A stretch of 64,000 nt of DNA from Lithospermum erythrorhizon. Lineage: Eukaryota > Streptophyta > Magnoliopsida > Boraginales > Boraginaceae. The translations under genes and the position numbers were made by a program. Below, piece after piece: positions 21,724 through 31,189 of the stretch; within the stretch, counting starts at the first letter, position 1; every line of letters begins with the position of its first letter. Location: assembly GCA_019722365.1 (NCBI GenBank), contig JADFUC010002408.1, forward strand, positions 62,001-126,000, given 5' to 3'. The notes below the pieces were generated by a model. It did not search any database, was not told the origin of the DNA, and saw only the letters and a list, made by a program, of their open reading frames with translations.

Positions 21724-24700
21724 CTAAACAACATCGTGTAAGAGGACTGCTAAAAGCCAAGGTGGTGGATAATGAAGCCACTGCATTACCATCAATCTGT
21801 CATGATCCCAATGTGCCACGGTGTGAGCAACATTGTTGGATACTCGAGTAGTGTGCTGAAATTGTACCTCCATATGCTTTGCCAAATATAGAATGTCATC
21901 AACAATCAACTGGAGGTCGTTCGGAGTCTTGTATTCCCCCTTCAGACAATGCACCAACTATTTATTATGGCTCTCCATGATGACTTTTTTCCAGTTGTTC
22001 ATCCATGCAAATTCGAGGCCCATTCTCATTGATAATCCCTCCGCCAACAAAGACCTTGTAACTTAAGGGAGCCTTTGGAAAGTAGCTCCCAAGAATTCCC
22101 CTGAGCTTAACGTTCCACGGCTCCACTTGCTCCAGAGTTATTCTCTTTCTTGTATGAAGCATTCACGTTGATCTTGATGAATCCCATAGTGGGATGTTGC
22201 CAATGAGGAGCAGCACGGCTTCCCCCATCACCCCTTGAGTTGAACGTGCAGAATTTGATTGTTGGGCTTCCTTATATTCACCCGCCAGCCTGATTCCTAG
22301 TTCCCATATTATGTTCCACTCACGCCGTTCCCCATTAAAAAGTATATCATCTGCTCTTCCACAATTCCGAGAGGGTACATGCTAGTAAAGGAATCACATC
22401 TTGCACTTCTTCTCCCCCCAGTAGAGTAGTGATGGACACCCACCATTCCATGAATGAGCTCCACTCTCGCCCACCTGTATTAATACACCATGGAGATGCA
22501 AACCAAAATCTGTTAGCGAAAGGACAAGTAACTAACAAATGCACCAGATTTTCCCTTTCCTCGTTGCAGAAAATGCAAGAGCTCTCAACCTTAATGCCCC
22601 TTCTCCTCAACCGGTCTTTTGTGGGTAGGATGTTATGGAAAGCCTTCCATATAAACATTTTTACTCGAGGTGGCACCTTGAGAGATCACACAGACTTCCA
22701 ACAAGTTGCCTGAGCACCACCACGGCTTCCCCCTCCACCTCCTCACCCACCAAAATCCCCATTACCCTTCATTTCTTTAGCACACTTATACCCAAAAGCA
22801 GTAAGATAATTCCCACACTTAGTGTGGTGCCATATTAACTTATCTCGGGCTGGAACACGGATTAACGGCATCGCCAAAATATCATGGGCCACTTCCTCCG
22901 CCACTACTTTAATTCCACTACATTTTGGGTGTCCCATTGTCCACCAACAATCAACTGGGATACCAATCTCGGCACCCTACTTCCTCCCCCAAACATCCGA
23001 AAGTTACCTAGTCTAGGTACCCATGGATCCTTCCACACATCAATGCTCCGACCATCCCCGAATCGCCATCGAATTCCCTTCAAAAGCACCTTTCGACCCT
23101 CTAGTATACTCCTCCACCCAAACGATGGATTCAAACCCAATTTAGCATGAAGAAATGGTGTCCTTATGAAGTATCGTCCCTTTAATACCTTGTACAAAAG
23201 CGACGCTTCACCATATGCAATTCTCCAACCTTGTCTAGTTAATAAGGCAAGGTTCATGCATTGTAAATCCTTGAAGCCCAGTCCCCCTCATTTTTTATCC
23301 GCAGCATGGCCTTCGACTCTTCCAATGAACTCCCTTATCCGTGTCCGAGCTGGCCCAAAGAGCCCGCCATGACACTGTTCAAGTTGGAAAACAATTCATG
23401 ACATAATTTGGGATAGCTGTTGTAACGGCTTTAATTAGTACTTCCTTCCCGGCTTGTGACAACAATCTTCCTCTGCACCCCTTAGTCCGCTCCTCTGCTC
23501 GTTTGGTTATGTACCTAAACACTTCCTTTTTTGATCTCTCAATCTGTGAAGGAAGACCCAAGTATTTCCACTTGGTCAAAAATTGATCGAACATTTGTTG
23601 ATGTTGATTTTACTTTGAAACAACCTCGTATTGGCTCGGGATTCTCGCCGCCTCAATCCACTTCATTAGCTTTGCAAAAGATCATGGTATCGTCTGCAAA
23701 CAGAATATGACTAATACTCGGACTCTCCCTACTAATCCGGATCCCATTCAGCACCTTCGGTCCACTCGGCTTCTCGTAGCATCTAGTCGGCACTCTACGC
23801 ACGGAAAAGCAAATATGACAACAAAGGGGTCTCCTTGCCGGATTCCTCTTGTCGTTCTAATAAAACCTTTTGGTGCATCATTAACCAGAAAGCTATAGGA
23901 AAAAGTTGAAATGAGGCACATAATCCAATCCACAAAGATCAGACAAAACTGACAGTCATGGTGCTTCCAAAATGGCCCTTTCGACTCTGTCATCTGGCCT
24001 TTTCATATCTAACTTTAAAGCCATAGAATTATTACTAACTAGTTTCGAGTGTTTCATATGGTGCAACACCTCGTGAGAAATAAATATATTATCAGAAATA
24101 ATTCTACTCGTAAAAGGCACTACGAGTTTCGAAATTATCTTCCATCAAAAGCAGACGTGTCTATTAGTTAACACGCCCGACCTGATCTTAGCCACCGATA
24201 TTACATAAACTAATAGGCCTAATCTCTGACATATTCAATGGGGATAATGTTTTCGGGATAAGACAAACATGGGTATGATTAACAGATCCTAGCAAATTTC
24301 CACTAAAGAAAACAGTGTCAACAATATCAGTAATATCAGAAGAAATAATATGCTTGTCGGTGAAAAGCGTGCGAATCATACCGTCGGGCGGGTGATTTGT
24401 CGATCGGCGTATCGGCAACCACGTCGCCTCTGCGCCAAATAACATACCTAGTTAATTGGTTGTCCGTTCTTCAATAACTTGAAGCCAGTTGGCAGTTCAC
24501 GTGACCACTTTTCGGAATTTGCGTACCTCATTAGCCAATCTCCCAAAAATAATCTAGTGCCACCGCTCCCGATTAACCCGTCCCTCGCTTGCTCCGTTTC
24601 CATCGTGCATCGAATCAAATTTTGTCGTTAAGCACCGCGTCGTAAAAAGCGTAAAACTTTGTATTCTTGTGCCACCTCGCCGGTTGATTAAACTTAGCCC

Positions 24701-25511
24701 GTTGAGACGTCTTGTTCTTCCTGCTCCCGTGGCATCGACTCCTTTCCCAATTAATAACCCCGTCCACATCGGGCGGAGTGCTGTCTTGCGCCACTTTAAG
24801 CTTATTCTGAATGTCCTCGGTCCGAACCTGTGAGTTTAGTTGTGATTTTTTACACCGCTTCGATAACCCAGCGATCCTAACATTCCAAATTTTCCCATAC
24901 ACCTTAAACCGTGAGACCCTATGTTCTGGTTCCAGCGTTCGAATAACATTCTCATACCCTCTTTACCCGCACGACCGACCATAAAAAACAAACCTTCGCT
25001 GCCCCCTCTTAATCTGTGCCTCCGTGTCAAATAGTATGGACGGTGGTCGCCCAGATTGAATAAATGATAACATCTTTGCCCCGGAAACTAAAAGCACCCG
25101 CGAGCGTTGCTCTCGATGCGGTCCCGGTACTCGTTGAATCATACTCCTCCTTATGGTTACACCACGTAAAAGGGTAGCAACATGCAGATATCCGCTGACC
25201 AGCGGTCGAATGAAGCCTCGAAATGTCTCCATACTCCCTCGCCTCGCATTACCACCAGCACTGCCGGTTGCTCCGGGATATCATTAATATTGCAGTATAC
25301 GCGTCCTTCATTTTGGCACCAGCGTCCGGAGAACCTCTAGTTGTGTTTTAATAATGTCATCACAACTCGCATACACAAATACTCCTCTCCCAGAGCACAC
25401 TTTGCATTTTTCATTAAGCAGAATATCCATGCCACTCAGGCTTCGAACTATCTGGCGTCCTCGTCCACTTTCCCGCATGCGCGGTATGCCCCAGGCAACC
25501 CCACGGATCAA
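21724..25511 (-). pseudogene. LINE ORF2 remnant (endonuclease, RT, RNase H)
   Basis: Decayed polyprotein of an L1-type LINE, on the minus strand in several frames. The reverse transcriptase is marked by CLIPKTLSPLNMSEIRPISL (near 24250), GIRQGDPF (near 23850) and a preserved catalytic FADD box at 23689-23700. A zinc-binding zf-RVT segment follows near 22350-22680 (VKMFIWKAFHNILPT, CIFCNEERENLVHLLVTC). Near 21724-21960 an RNase-H-like tail has RVSNNVAHTVAHW. The upstream part (25000-25511) corresponds to the endonuclease but is too disrupted to show its catalytic residues. At least six frame changes or stops separate the blocks. Confidence 0.85.
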
Positions 25512-25599
25512 TAATAAAATTGTAAAGGAAATCTAAACTACGGGACAATTTTTTTGAGTTTTTTTTTTTGTTTTTTTGTTTTGTTTCAAGTAAAGGCAA

Positions 25600-27385
25600 A
25601 TAACATCGGGTTGACGAAAGACAAGTCTCCTTGGCCTTTGGTGTGGGGGAGTTTCAATCTGGTGAAAATTCGACAAATAAGCCCATCTCTTCAATTTGGG
25701 ACGGTTAGGGTAAGGCTACCTCCTTTAATTTCGGAAAGAGCAGTGTTCGTAGGACCATCATTACCGACACACCAAACTTGCTTGAAACCGCCATTTCCTT
25801 TATGCACATCATCGCTCTCATCACCGCCCCCACAAAACATTCTTCCTCTACCTTCTTTCAGGTTCCCCCAGGATGTTCTTGTTACTTTCCACCTCGACAT
25901 ATCTTCATTTGTTTGCTCCTCCCTTTCTTTGTCTTCGAGTCTCTTGCTCCCTCGCCTACTCCTACTTCAGTTCCGCTTGTTCACCCACGACCATTCCCTT
26001 TTCGTTGTTGGATAATTGGGACATCTCGTAACTCATTTGCATTGAAAATAAAATTTGCCCTTTTATCTTGATGACCCAATGGAAAACTACAGCTTATCGC
26101 CTCTGCTTGTGCTCGTGCCCGAAACTCGACCCATCAATAATCCACCTTTCTTAGTAGAACCCATTTTCTCCCCATGTAGAACGTTCTCCGTTGTTTCTTT
26201 TTCTGCGCCCACCGCTTTGAAGTCCGCCGGTCCGCTAAGCTCATCGGGGCTCGCTATAGCCGTACAGATTTGATTCACACTAGTCTATCTCCCCGTTGTC
26301 ACCGTCCCAAAGTTGACCTCGTGGTTCTTAATCTCCAGAAGAACACCCCTTGATCCTCTTCCCCCTTGGCCCAAACTATGCCCGTATCGAAGTTTGATTA
26401 TCATATTCCATATCCATTTCCGCCCCCACTTTGCTCCGTGTCGTTCATTCTTTTCCTCTGCCATTGTAATTCTCACTTATCCTCCATTTTCCGTAATGGC
26501 CTGACATAAACTTGTCTTTGAAGTAATCTCGTTAAGCCTATTCCTCCTCCCCATTTCTGCTTCGGACTCATCGCATTTGATGACATAAATCGTCCCCCTC
26601 TCAATCCACATTGCTGCATTACTCCCCCATATTGTGTCTCTTTATACCTGCCAGTCTTCTACGCTTCCACGATGTTTAACATTTAACCTCCTTTCCCCAT
26701 GCACGGAAATCCATGGGTCGTCTTTATTCGCCTTAATATCTCCCCAGATTAAATCGTTGTACTTGTCTTGCGGTGAAGTACTGTTGACCCGACATTAAGT
26801 AATATAAGCACGCATGTATCTTTTCACTTAGCAATATCTGACTTGTGCCCTCCCGTTTTAAGCATTAGCGCAATCCTCCCCACTTTTCAAAGTTTGGATA
26901 TGTCCCGATGCGAGTCCTCACGGTATCGACTTCTGACGCGTACCGTGTGTGCCCCAGCGAGATAGACCATCTCACTTATTCACGAACCCCGAGGCAAATT
27001 CGATTTGTGCCCAACGTGGAAGTGTGTTTAATACCACGATGCGCTGCGTACCCTTTCCGTGATACAACGATATAAGAGTACCACTTGAGCGACGAACCGG
27101 CAGGATAACCTGGATTATGCGGGTCTCGTCATTGAACATTATAGCAAACGGGTTGAACCCCATTATTAGGATTTTAAATATGGATCCCATCGATTGCTTT
27201 ATAGCTCTAATTGTGTCCTTGAATGTTTGCTAATGGTATCCCCTATTTGTGTGCACCAGTCCAACCAAACTGTATTGAAATTTCTCCTCGACGCGATCAA
27301 AAGTGACGTCTGGGACAATAACCTTCCCTAACTCCTCTCCTTCCAATGATAGTGATCCCAATACTCGACTCAAATCCGCCTCCAT
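25600..27385 (-). pseudogene. LINE ORF1 remnant (gag-like, DUF4283 type)
   Basis: Starting with the ATG at 27385, the frame reads MEADLSRVLGSLSLEGEELG, a typical N-terminus of plant L1 ORF1 proteins. Further on, LPRWAQIEFASGFVNK (about 26980-27030) corresponds to the W-V-Q-I...G-F stretch of the DUF4283 domain. Beyond this the frame is broken repeatedly. I could not see an intact CCHC knuckle. The role in active relatives is RNA binding and particle assembly; this copy is not functional. Confidence 0.7.
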
Positions 27386-27772
27386 ACCTTCGAAGGCCAC
27401 CTCGACTGTCAGCTCCCTGTTGCTAAATGCCTCGAGACAAATCTCCTAGCCTGTTGGATGATGATACCTGCACACAGAAAGGAAAAAAACGAAATGAGTT
27501 AGAGAAGCAATCTACATCCTTTTGAGGTCGTGGGCTTTAGCGGTGGTCTCGATAGGGAGAAACCCGGTACTCTCTCTCTCTTCGACCCGAGGCAAATGGT
27601 AAAACAGGTAAATCTGAAGCCCCTATGATATCGGGTAATGAGCAAGAACAACGAGAAAAAATGAATAGAAGCGCAAGCCTGTTAAAGACAAAGGTAAAAT
27701 GGCTGTTTCGTCTCATGGAGAGAGAAAGCCGTGAAAACATTCTAGGGCCCCGAAATTTTGTGATCAACTTTT

Positions 27773-27788
27773 ACTCATATCACTAGAT
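27773..27788. repeat. LINE target-site duplication, right copy
   Basis: ACTCATATCACTAGAT, identical to 21632-21647; it marks the 5' boundary of the minus-strand LINE. Confidence 0.9.
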
Positions 27789-28474
27789 CAAGAGGCTTTG
27801 TACGCTCGATAAAATATTGCTTATTGATTGCTTTCACTTATTACTTTATTTTCATTATATCTTCTTATTCAAAACAATTGTGTTAGTGTTTAGATTGAAA
27901 AAAATGGTTCAACTTAATTTCATAATCTCTTCAAAAGTCAAATAATGATTAGAAATAAATTAGGAAGTGATGTTTACCCTTCACCTAATGATGATCATAC
28001 TTCACCCATTGATTTTTACATTAACTAGCTCTCGGTGCACAGTCGATGTCTATGGAAATTAATATTTTTGGTTAATCGATGCTCATTCATAAAAAAGAAC
28101 TGCTCACATATCATATTTCATAAGCAAATCCGACCAAAAAATAAACAAAATTGAGCAAAAAATGAAAGAAAATGGAGTGAAAATGAAAAAAAAAAGAAGC
28201 CGAATTGGGGAGCTTTTTGGTTTACATTGCAAGCAATTGATGCAAGGAAATTGAAAAGAAGAAGAAAAGGAAGAATTAAAAATCACTCCGTAATTAATTT
28301 TGCTCACTTGGTAGTTGTTACTTTGACTCTTTGAGGATGCTTAAGGGATTTCAGTTAATAAGAAGTAGTTAATGGGGTAGAACGTGGGGCTTCACTATAT
28401 TTAAAAAATAACTTCTAATTCCCTCCTTCCCCAATTATATATAAGATAGATATCTTCTATGATAATAATTTATA
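27789..28474. other. AT-rich intergenic DNA
   Basis: No gene or RNA recognised. This DNA was contiguous with 21631 before the LINE inserted. Confidence 0.4.
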
Positions 28475-28583
28475 CCCATTAATTACCATCTCCCTTAAAG
28501 AGTGCTATCGCAATTTATTATCACCTAAACTAGGATGCATGTATTAGTAATTGCGATAGCAAATGGAGATGGTAATCAATGGG
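28475..28583. repeat. Near-perfect hairpin (about 109 bp)
   Basis: Outer arms CCCATTAATTACCATCTCC (28475-28493) and GGAGATGGTAATCAATGGG (28565-28583) pair with one mismatch. Inner arms TGCTATCGCAATT (28503-28515) and AATTGCGATAGCA (28549-28561) pair perfectly. The terminal loop is about 33 nt, and a small asymmetric internal loop separates the two stems. It abuts the SINE that follows. It may be a small MITE or a transcribed hairpin; the sequence alone does not decide. Confidence 0.85.
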
Positions 28584-28790
28584 AGATCAAGTTGGTTGAG
28601 TATGTGAGTTTATGATCGCAATGTCATGAGTTCGATTTTTCCTATCAATACTTTCTTGGTCAAGCCTGCCACACTGAGCTTGCCTAGTGTAGTTTACCTG
28701 ATTGGCGTGATTTATAGGGTATTACGTCATCCCGAGGTCTACCCAGTACGCAGACCGCACTCTACGAGGCTGCGGGTTCCTCGTTACAAA
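28581..28790 (+). repeat. Au-family SINE
   Basis: A tRNA-derived SINE. The head GATCAAGTTGGTTGAGTATG holds an A-box-like word, and GAGTTCGATTTTTCC a B-box-like word. The body has CTTGGTCAAGCC, GCTTGCCTAGTGTAGTTTACC, GGGTATTACGTC and the diagnostic end GGCTGCGGGTTCC, which match the plant Au SINE as I know it. A short ACAAAA tail closes it. Diverged and presumably silent. Confidence 0.75.
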
Positions 28791-28822
28791 AGTGTTTGAT
28801 TTATTGTCTATAGTATTAATAA

Positions 28823-29219
28823 GAGAAAATTGCGAAAGTGGTTTCAGTTAATATGTGCAAGTTGCACTTTAGTCCAGATAAATGTTTGGTAAGCGCAAAT
28901 GGTCCTTGTAATTGATATAAAAGGTGCAATTTAGTCCTATTTTAACATTGACGTTAAATTTAACACACTTTTCGGCCAAAATAGAATTTTCAACACTTAA
29001 TATTTACCGAAAAGGTACACTTTTGTCCCTGACATTTGTCGAAAATGTGTACTTTAGTCCCTCTTTCTGTCAAAATTTAACGCCTCCGTCAAAAGACTAG
29101 AGGGACTAAAGTGCATCTTTTATATTAATTACAAGGACAATTTACGTAGATCAAATATTTATTCGGATTAAAATACAACTTGCACATATTATCTGGAATC
29201 ATTTTAACAAATATCTAGC
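28823..29219. mobile_element. MITE with long terminal inverted repeats
   Basis: The left part (AATATGTGCAAGTTGCACTTTAG near 28850, GGTCCTTGTAATTGATATAA near 28902) is mirrored in complement on the right (near 29110-29195), giving arms of roughly 130-150 bp. The element is flanked by ATTAATAA at 28815-28822 and 29220-29227, an 8-bp direct duplication (9 bp with one mismatch). It is 397 bp and non-coding. An 8-bp duplication suggests hAT; long arms would suit a Mutator-type MITE. It sits 170 bp beyond the 3' end of the SDR gene. Confidence 0.7.
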
Positions 29220-29386
29220 ATTAATAACAGATGAAGTACTTGGCATCAAAATGTTGAACAATTTGTCTCTGGAAAACTGATTATGACAAAAGGATTCAAA
29301 TTATTTTTGAACTTTAATCCTAGTAAGACTTCCAAAGAGATTTAGGATTGAGAAATTACAACCATTCTGGCAAAATAAAACACTTT

Positions 29387-30223
29387 CTATTTTAACCCAA
29401 ATCTTTTGATAAAAAACATGTCTCTCACCCAAAGAGGAGACCAATTAAGAAAAGTAAGCAATCCAGTCAAATGCCCAAAAACAATTTTCTTTGGTGGTTT
29501 AGGACTCAAAACTTTCTTCACAACATGTCTAGCAAATACTGTTGCATCTGTTGCCTTCTCTCCTTGAGAAGCCCCTGCCCTCTCAGCAATTGCTTCTTTA
29601 AATTTCCCATACAATTTCCAATCATATACCAATTCTTGTTCATTATTCCTCCCAAGATTAGACCTCACAGACCCTGGAAGAACCAACACCAACTTAATAC
29701 CAAACGGCCTCAATTCGACACGTAAACTATGCGACATGGCATGCAGCGCAGCCTTGCTAGAGCAATACGACCCGGCCCAAGGCGTAGGTACCTCCCCCAC
29801 GACACTTCCAACGTTCACTATCGTCCCTGACCCCCTCGACGCCATATGAGGCACGACTTGTTGAACCAACCTCAACTGACCCAATGTGTTGATCTCATAA
29901 GCCTTTTTTACTGCAGACAGGGGAAGTTCCGCTAAAGGACCTGTGCTACCAATGCCAGCATTGTTTATTAGTACATCAATTTGGCCTTGTTTCGATATGA
30001 TTGAATTCACAGCAGATGCAACACTTTCATCTGAAGTGACATCGAGTTCAAGTGTCTCGATTTCTTGAGTATCTGATTTAAGGTCTGATAAATCAGGCAT
30101 TCGTTTCGCGATATCTGAGGCGTAAACGACACAATTTTGTTTGGCAAATGCCTTGCAATATTCATAGCCAATACCGCCTTTGGCGCAACCTGTTACTAGG
30201 ACTACTTTACGATCACTTGGCAT
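29387..30223 (-). CDS. Short-chain dehydrogenase/reductase, 1-acyl-DHAP reductase-like
   Basis: An intact intron-free SDR of 278 aa. It has the classical cofactor motif TGCAKGGIG (11-19), NNAG (87-90), and the catalytic Ser140, Tyr153 and Lys157 (GSYCSSKAA). The overall sequence looks like the plant relatives of yeast Ayr1, NADPH-dependent 1-acyldihydroxyacetone phosphate reductase, a step in ether-lipid and phosphatidate synthesis. A hydrophobic C-terminal stretch (about 247-272: FGHLTGLLTFLN...WVRDMFF) would fit membrane or lipid-body association. The fold and reductase activity are confident; the substrate is inference. A TATA box lies 52-59 nt upstream. The gene is flanked by transposon debris on both sides but is itself undamaged. 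Confidence 0.92.
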   Translation of the reverse strand: MPSDRKVVLVTGCAKGGIGYEYCKAFAKQNCVVYASDIAKRMPDLSDLKSDTQEIETLELDVTSDESVASAVNSIISKQGQIDVLINNAGIGSTGPLAELPLSAVKKAYEINTLGQLRLVQQVVPHMASRGSGTIVNVGSVVGEVPTPWAGSYCSSKAALHAMSHSLRVELRPFGIKLVLVLPGSVRSNLGRNNEQELVYDWKLYGKFKEAIAERAGASQGEKATDATVFARHVVKKVLSPKPPKKIVFGHLTGLLTFLNWSPLWVRDMFFIKRFGLK

Positions 30224-30274
30224 AGTTATTTTTTTCCTCTTTGAGATATTGTTGAATTGTTATATACACTAAAG

Positions 30275-30282
30275 TATTTATA
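30275..30282 (-). promoter_or_regulatory. TATA box of the SDR gene
   Basis: TATAAATA on the minus strand, 52-59 nt upstream of the SDR ATG. This leaves room for a transcription start about 30 nt downstream and a very short leader. Confidence 0.65.
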
Positions 30283-31189
30283 ACAAATTATTAAGAGAAA
30301 TTCTATGGTTTCTCCGTCATTTTTTGTTTTTATGTGAATAAAATCTTGAGTTTAGCCGTTTAGGATATGCTTAGGCATATATATGTTTCTGATTACCGGC
30401 CAAAGTTGTTTATTGTCAAATTGTTATATGTACTCATACGCCATAGCTTTTAGTTCTTGGATGTTCGTTGCACGTCCGTATTACTTTGAGGTGACCACAA
30501 CTCCACAAGAGACATTTAATGACGAAACAAATTGAAAGATTGTCTATTTTTACAACGAGAAAATTATTGGAGGATTAATTTAGTGTGTTTATATGATGCT
30601 TATTATGATTTTGATCATTGGATAATTATTTTTAACTAGTTATATGTGCGCGATGCTAGCATGCAAAATTATTTATTATTTTTATAATAAAATTATAATG
30701 AATTTTTTATAAAAAAACCTAAAAAAATAAGATGGCAAAGATAGAGAATTTGTGAAACAAGCTTTTTATTTTACTCTTGGTGATAATTACGAATTGATAC
30801 GTAAATAGATAATATTTATAGTATTAGTTTATGGAGAATTTATGCTTGTTGGCGGTTCTGTATGAAAGTTATTATGAAATTAAAATAAATTTTTTTATCG
30901 AGCAGTAAAATAGAAATACATTAATTTGACTTTACTTTGTAACCGTCAATCTACTTCGCGTATATATAATATAGATCATATGCTTGATAATTTAATAAGG
31001 GTCAAGTTGGGGAGATCAATTAGCTTAAAAAAAATTCCATGAAAATAGCATGCAATCAAATGCATGATTTCATGCATTTTTTTGCTCTTTTTCCTTTGTA
31101 TTTTCTTTTCTGTTATAGGCTTGCTTTTAGATACTACGGAGTATTATATTCAAAATTCAAATTTTATTTCCTTCTTTACTTTTTATATT
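30283..31189. other. AT-rich upstream region of SDR gene
   Basis: No gene recognised. It holds the distal promoter region of the minus-strand SDR gene and then grades into the repeat array. Confidence 0.4.

Larger units (their letters stand above)
21648..27772 (-). mobile_element. LINE (L1-type non-LTR retrotransposon), near full length
   Basis: A 6.1-kb element bounded by a perfect 16-bp target-site duplication, with a poly(A) tail (poly-T on plus at 21648-21654) at the minus-strand 3' end. That is the signature of target-primed reverse transcription. From 5' to 3' on the minus strand it holds a leader of about 390 bp, an ORF1 remnant starting at 27385, and an ORF2 remnant with endonuclease, reverse transcriptase, zf-RVT and RNase-H-like parts. 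Both reading frames are broken by indels and stops, so it cannot move by itself. It resembles the second LINE at 37848-41283 closely enough to be one family. Confidence 0.92.

Noticed and set aside
25554..26015. 153-codon plus-strand ORF
   Set aside because: It is antisense to the LINE ORF1/ORF2 junction, made of L, S, P and F runs; a shadow of the minus-strand element.
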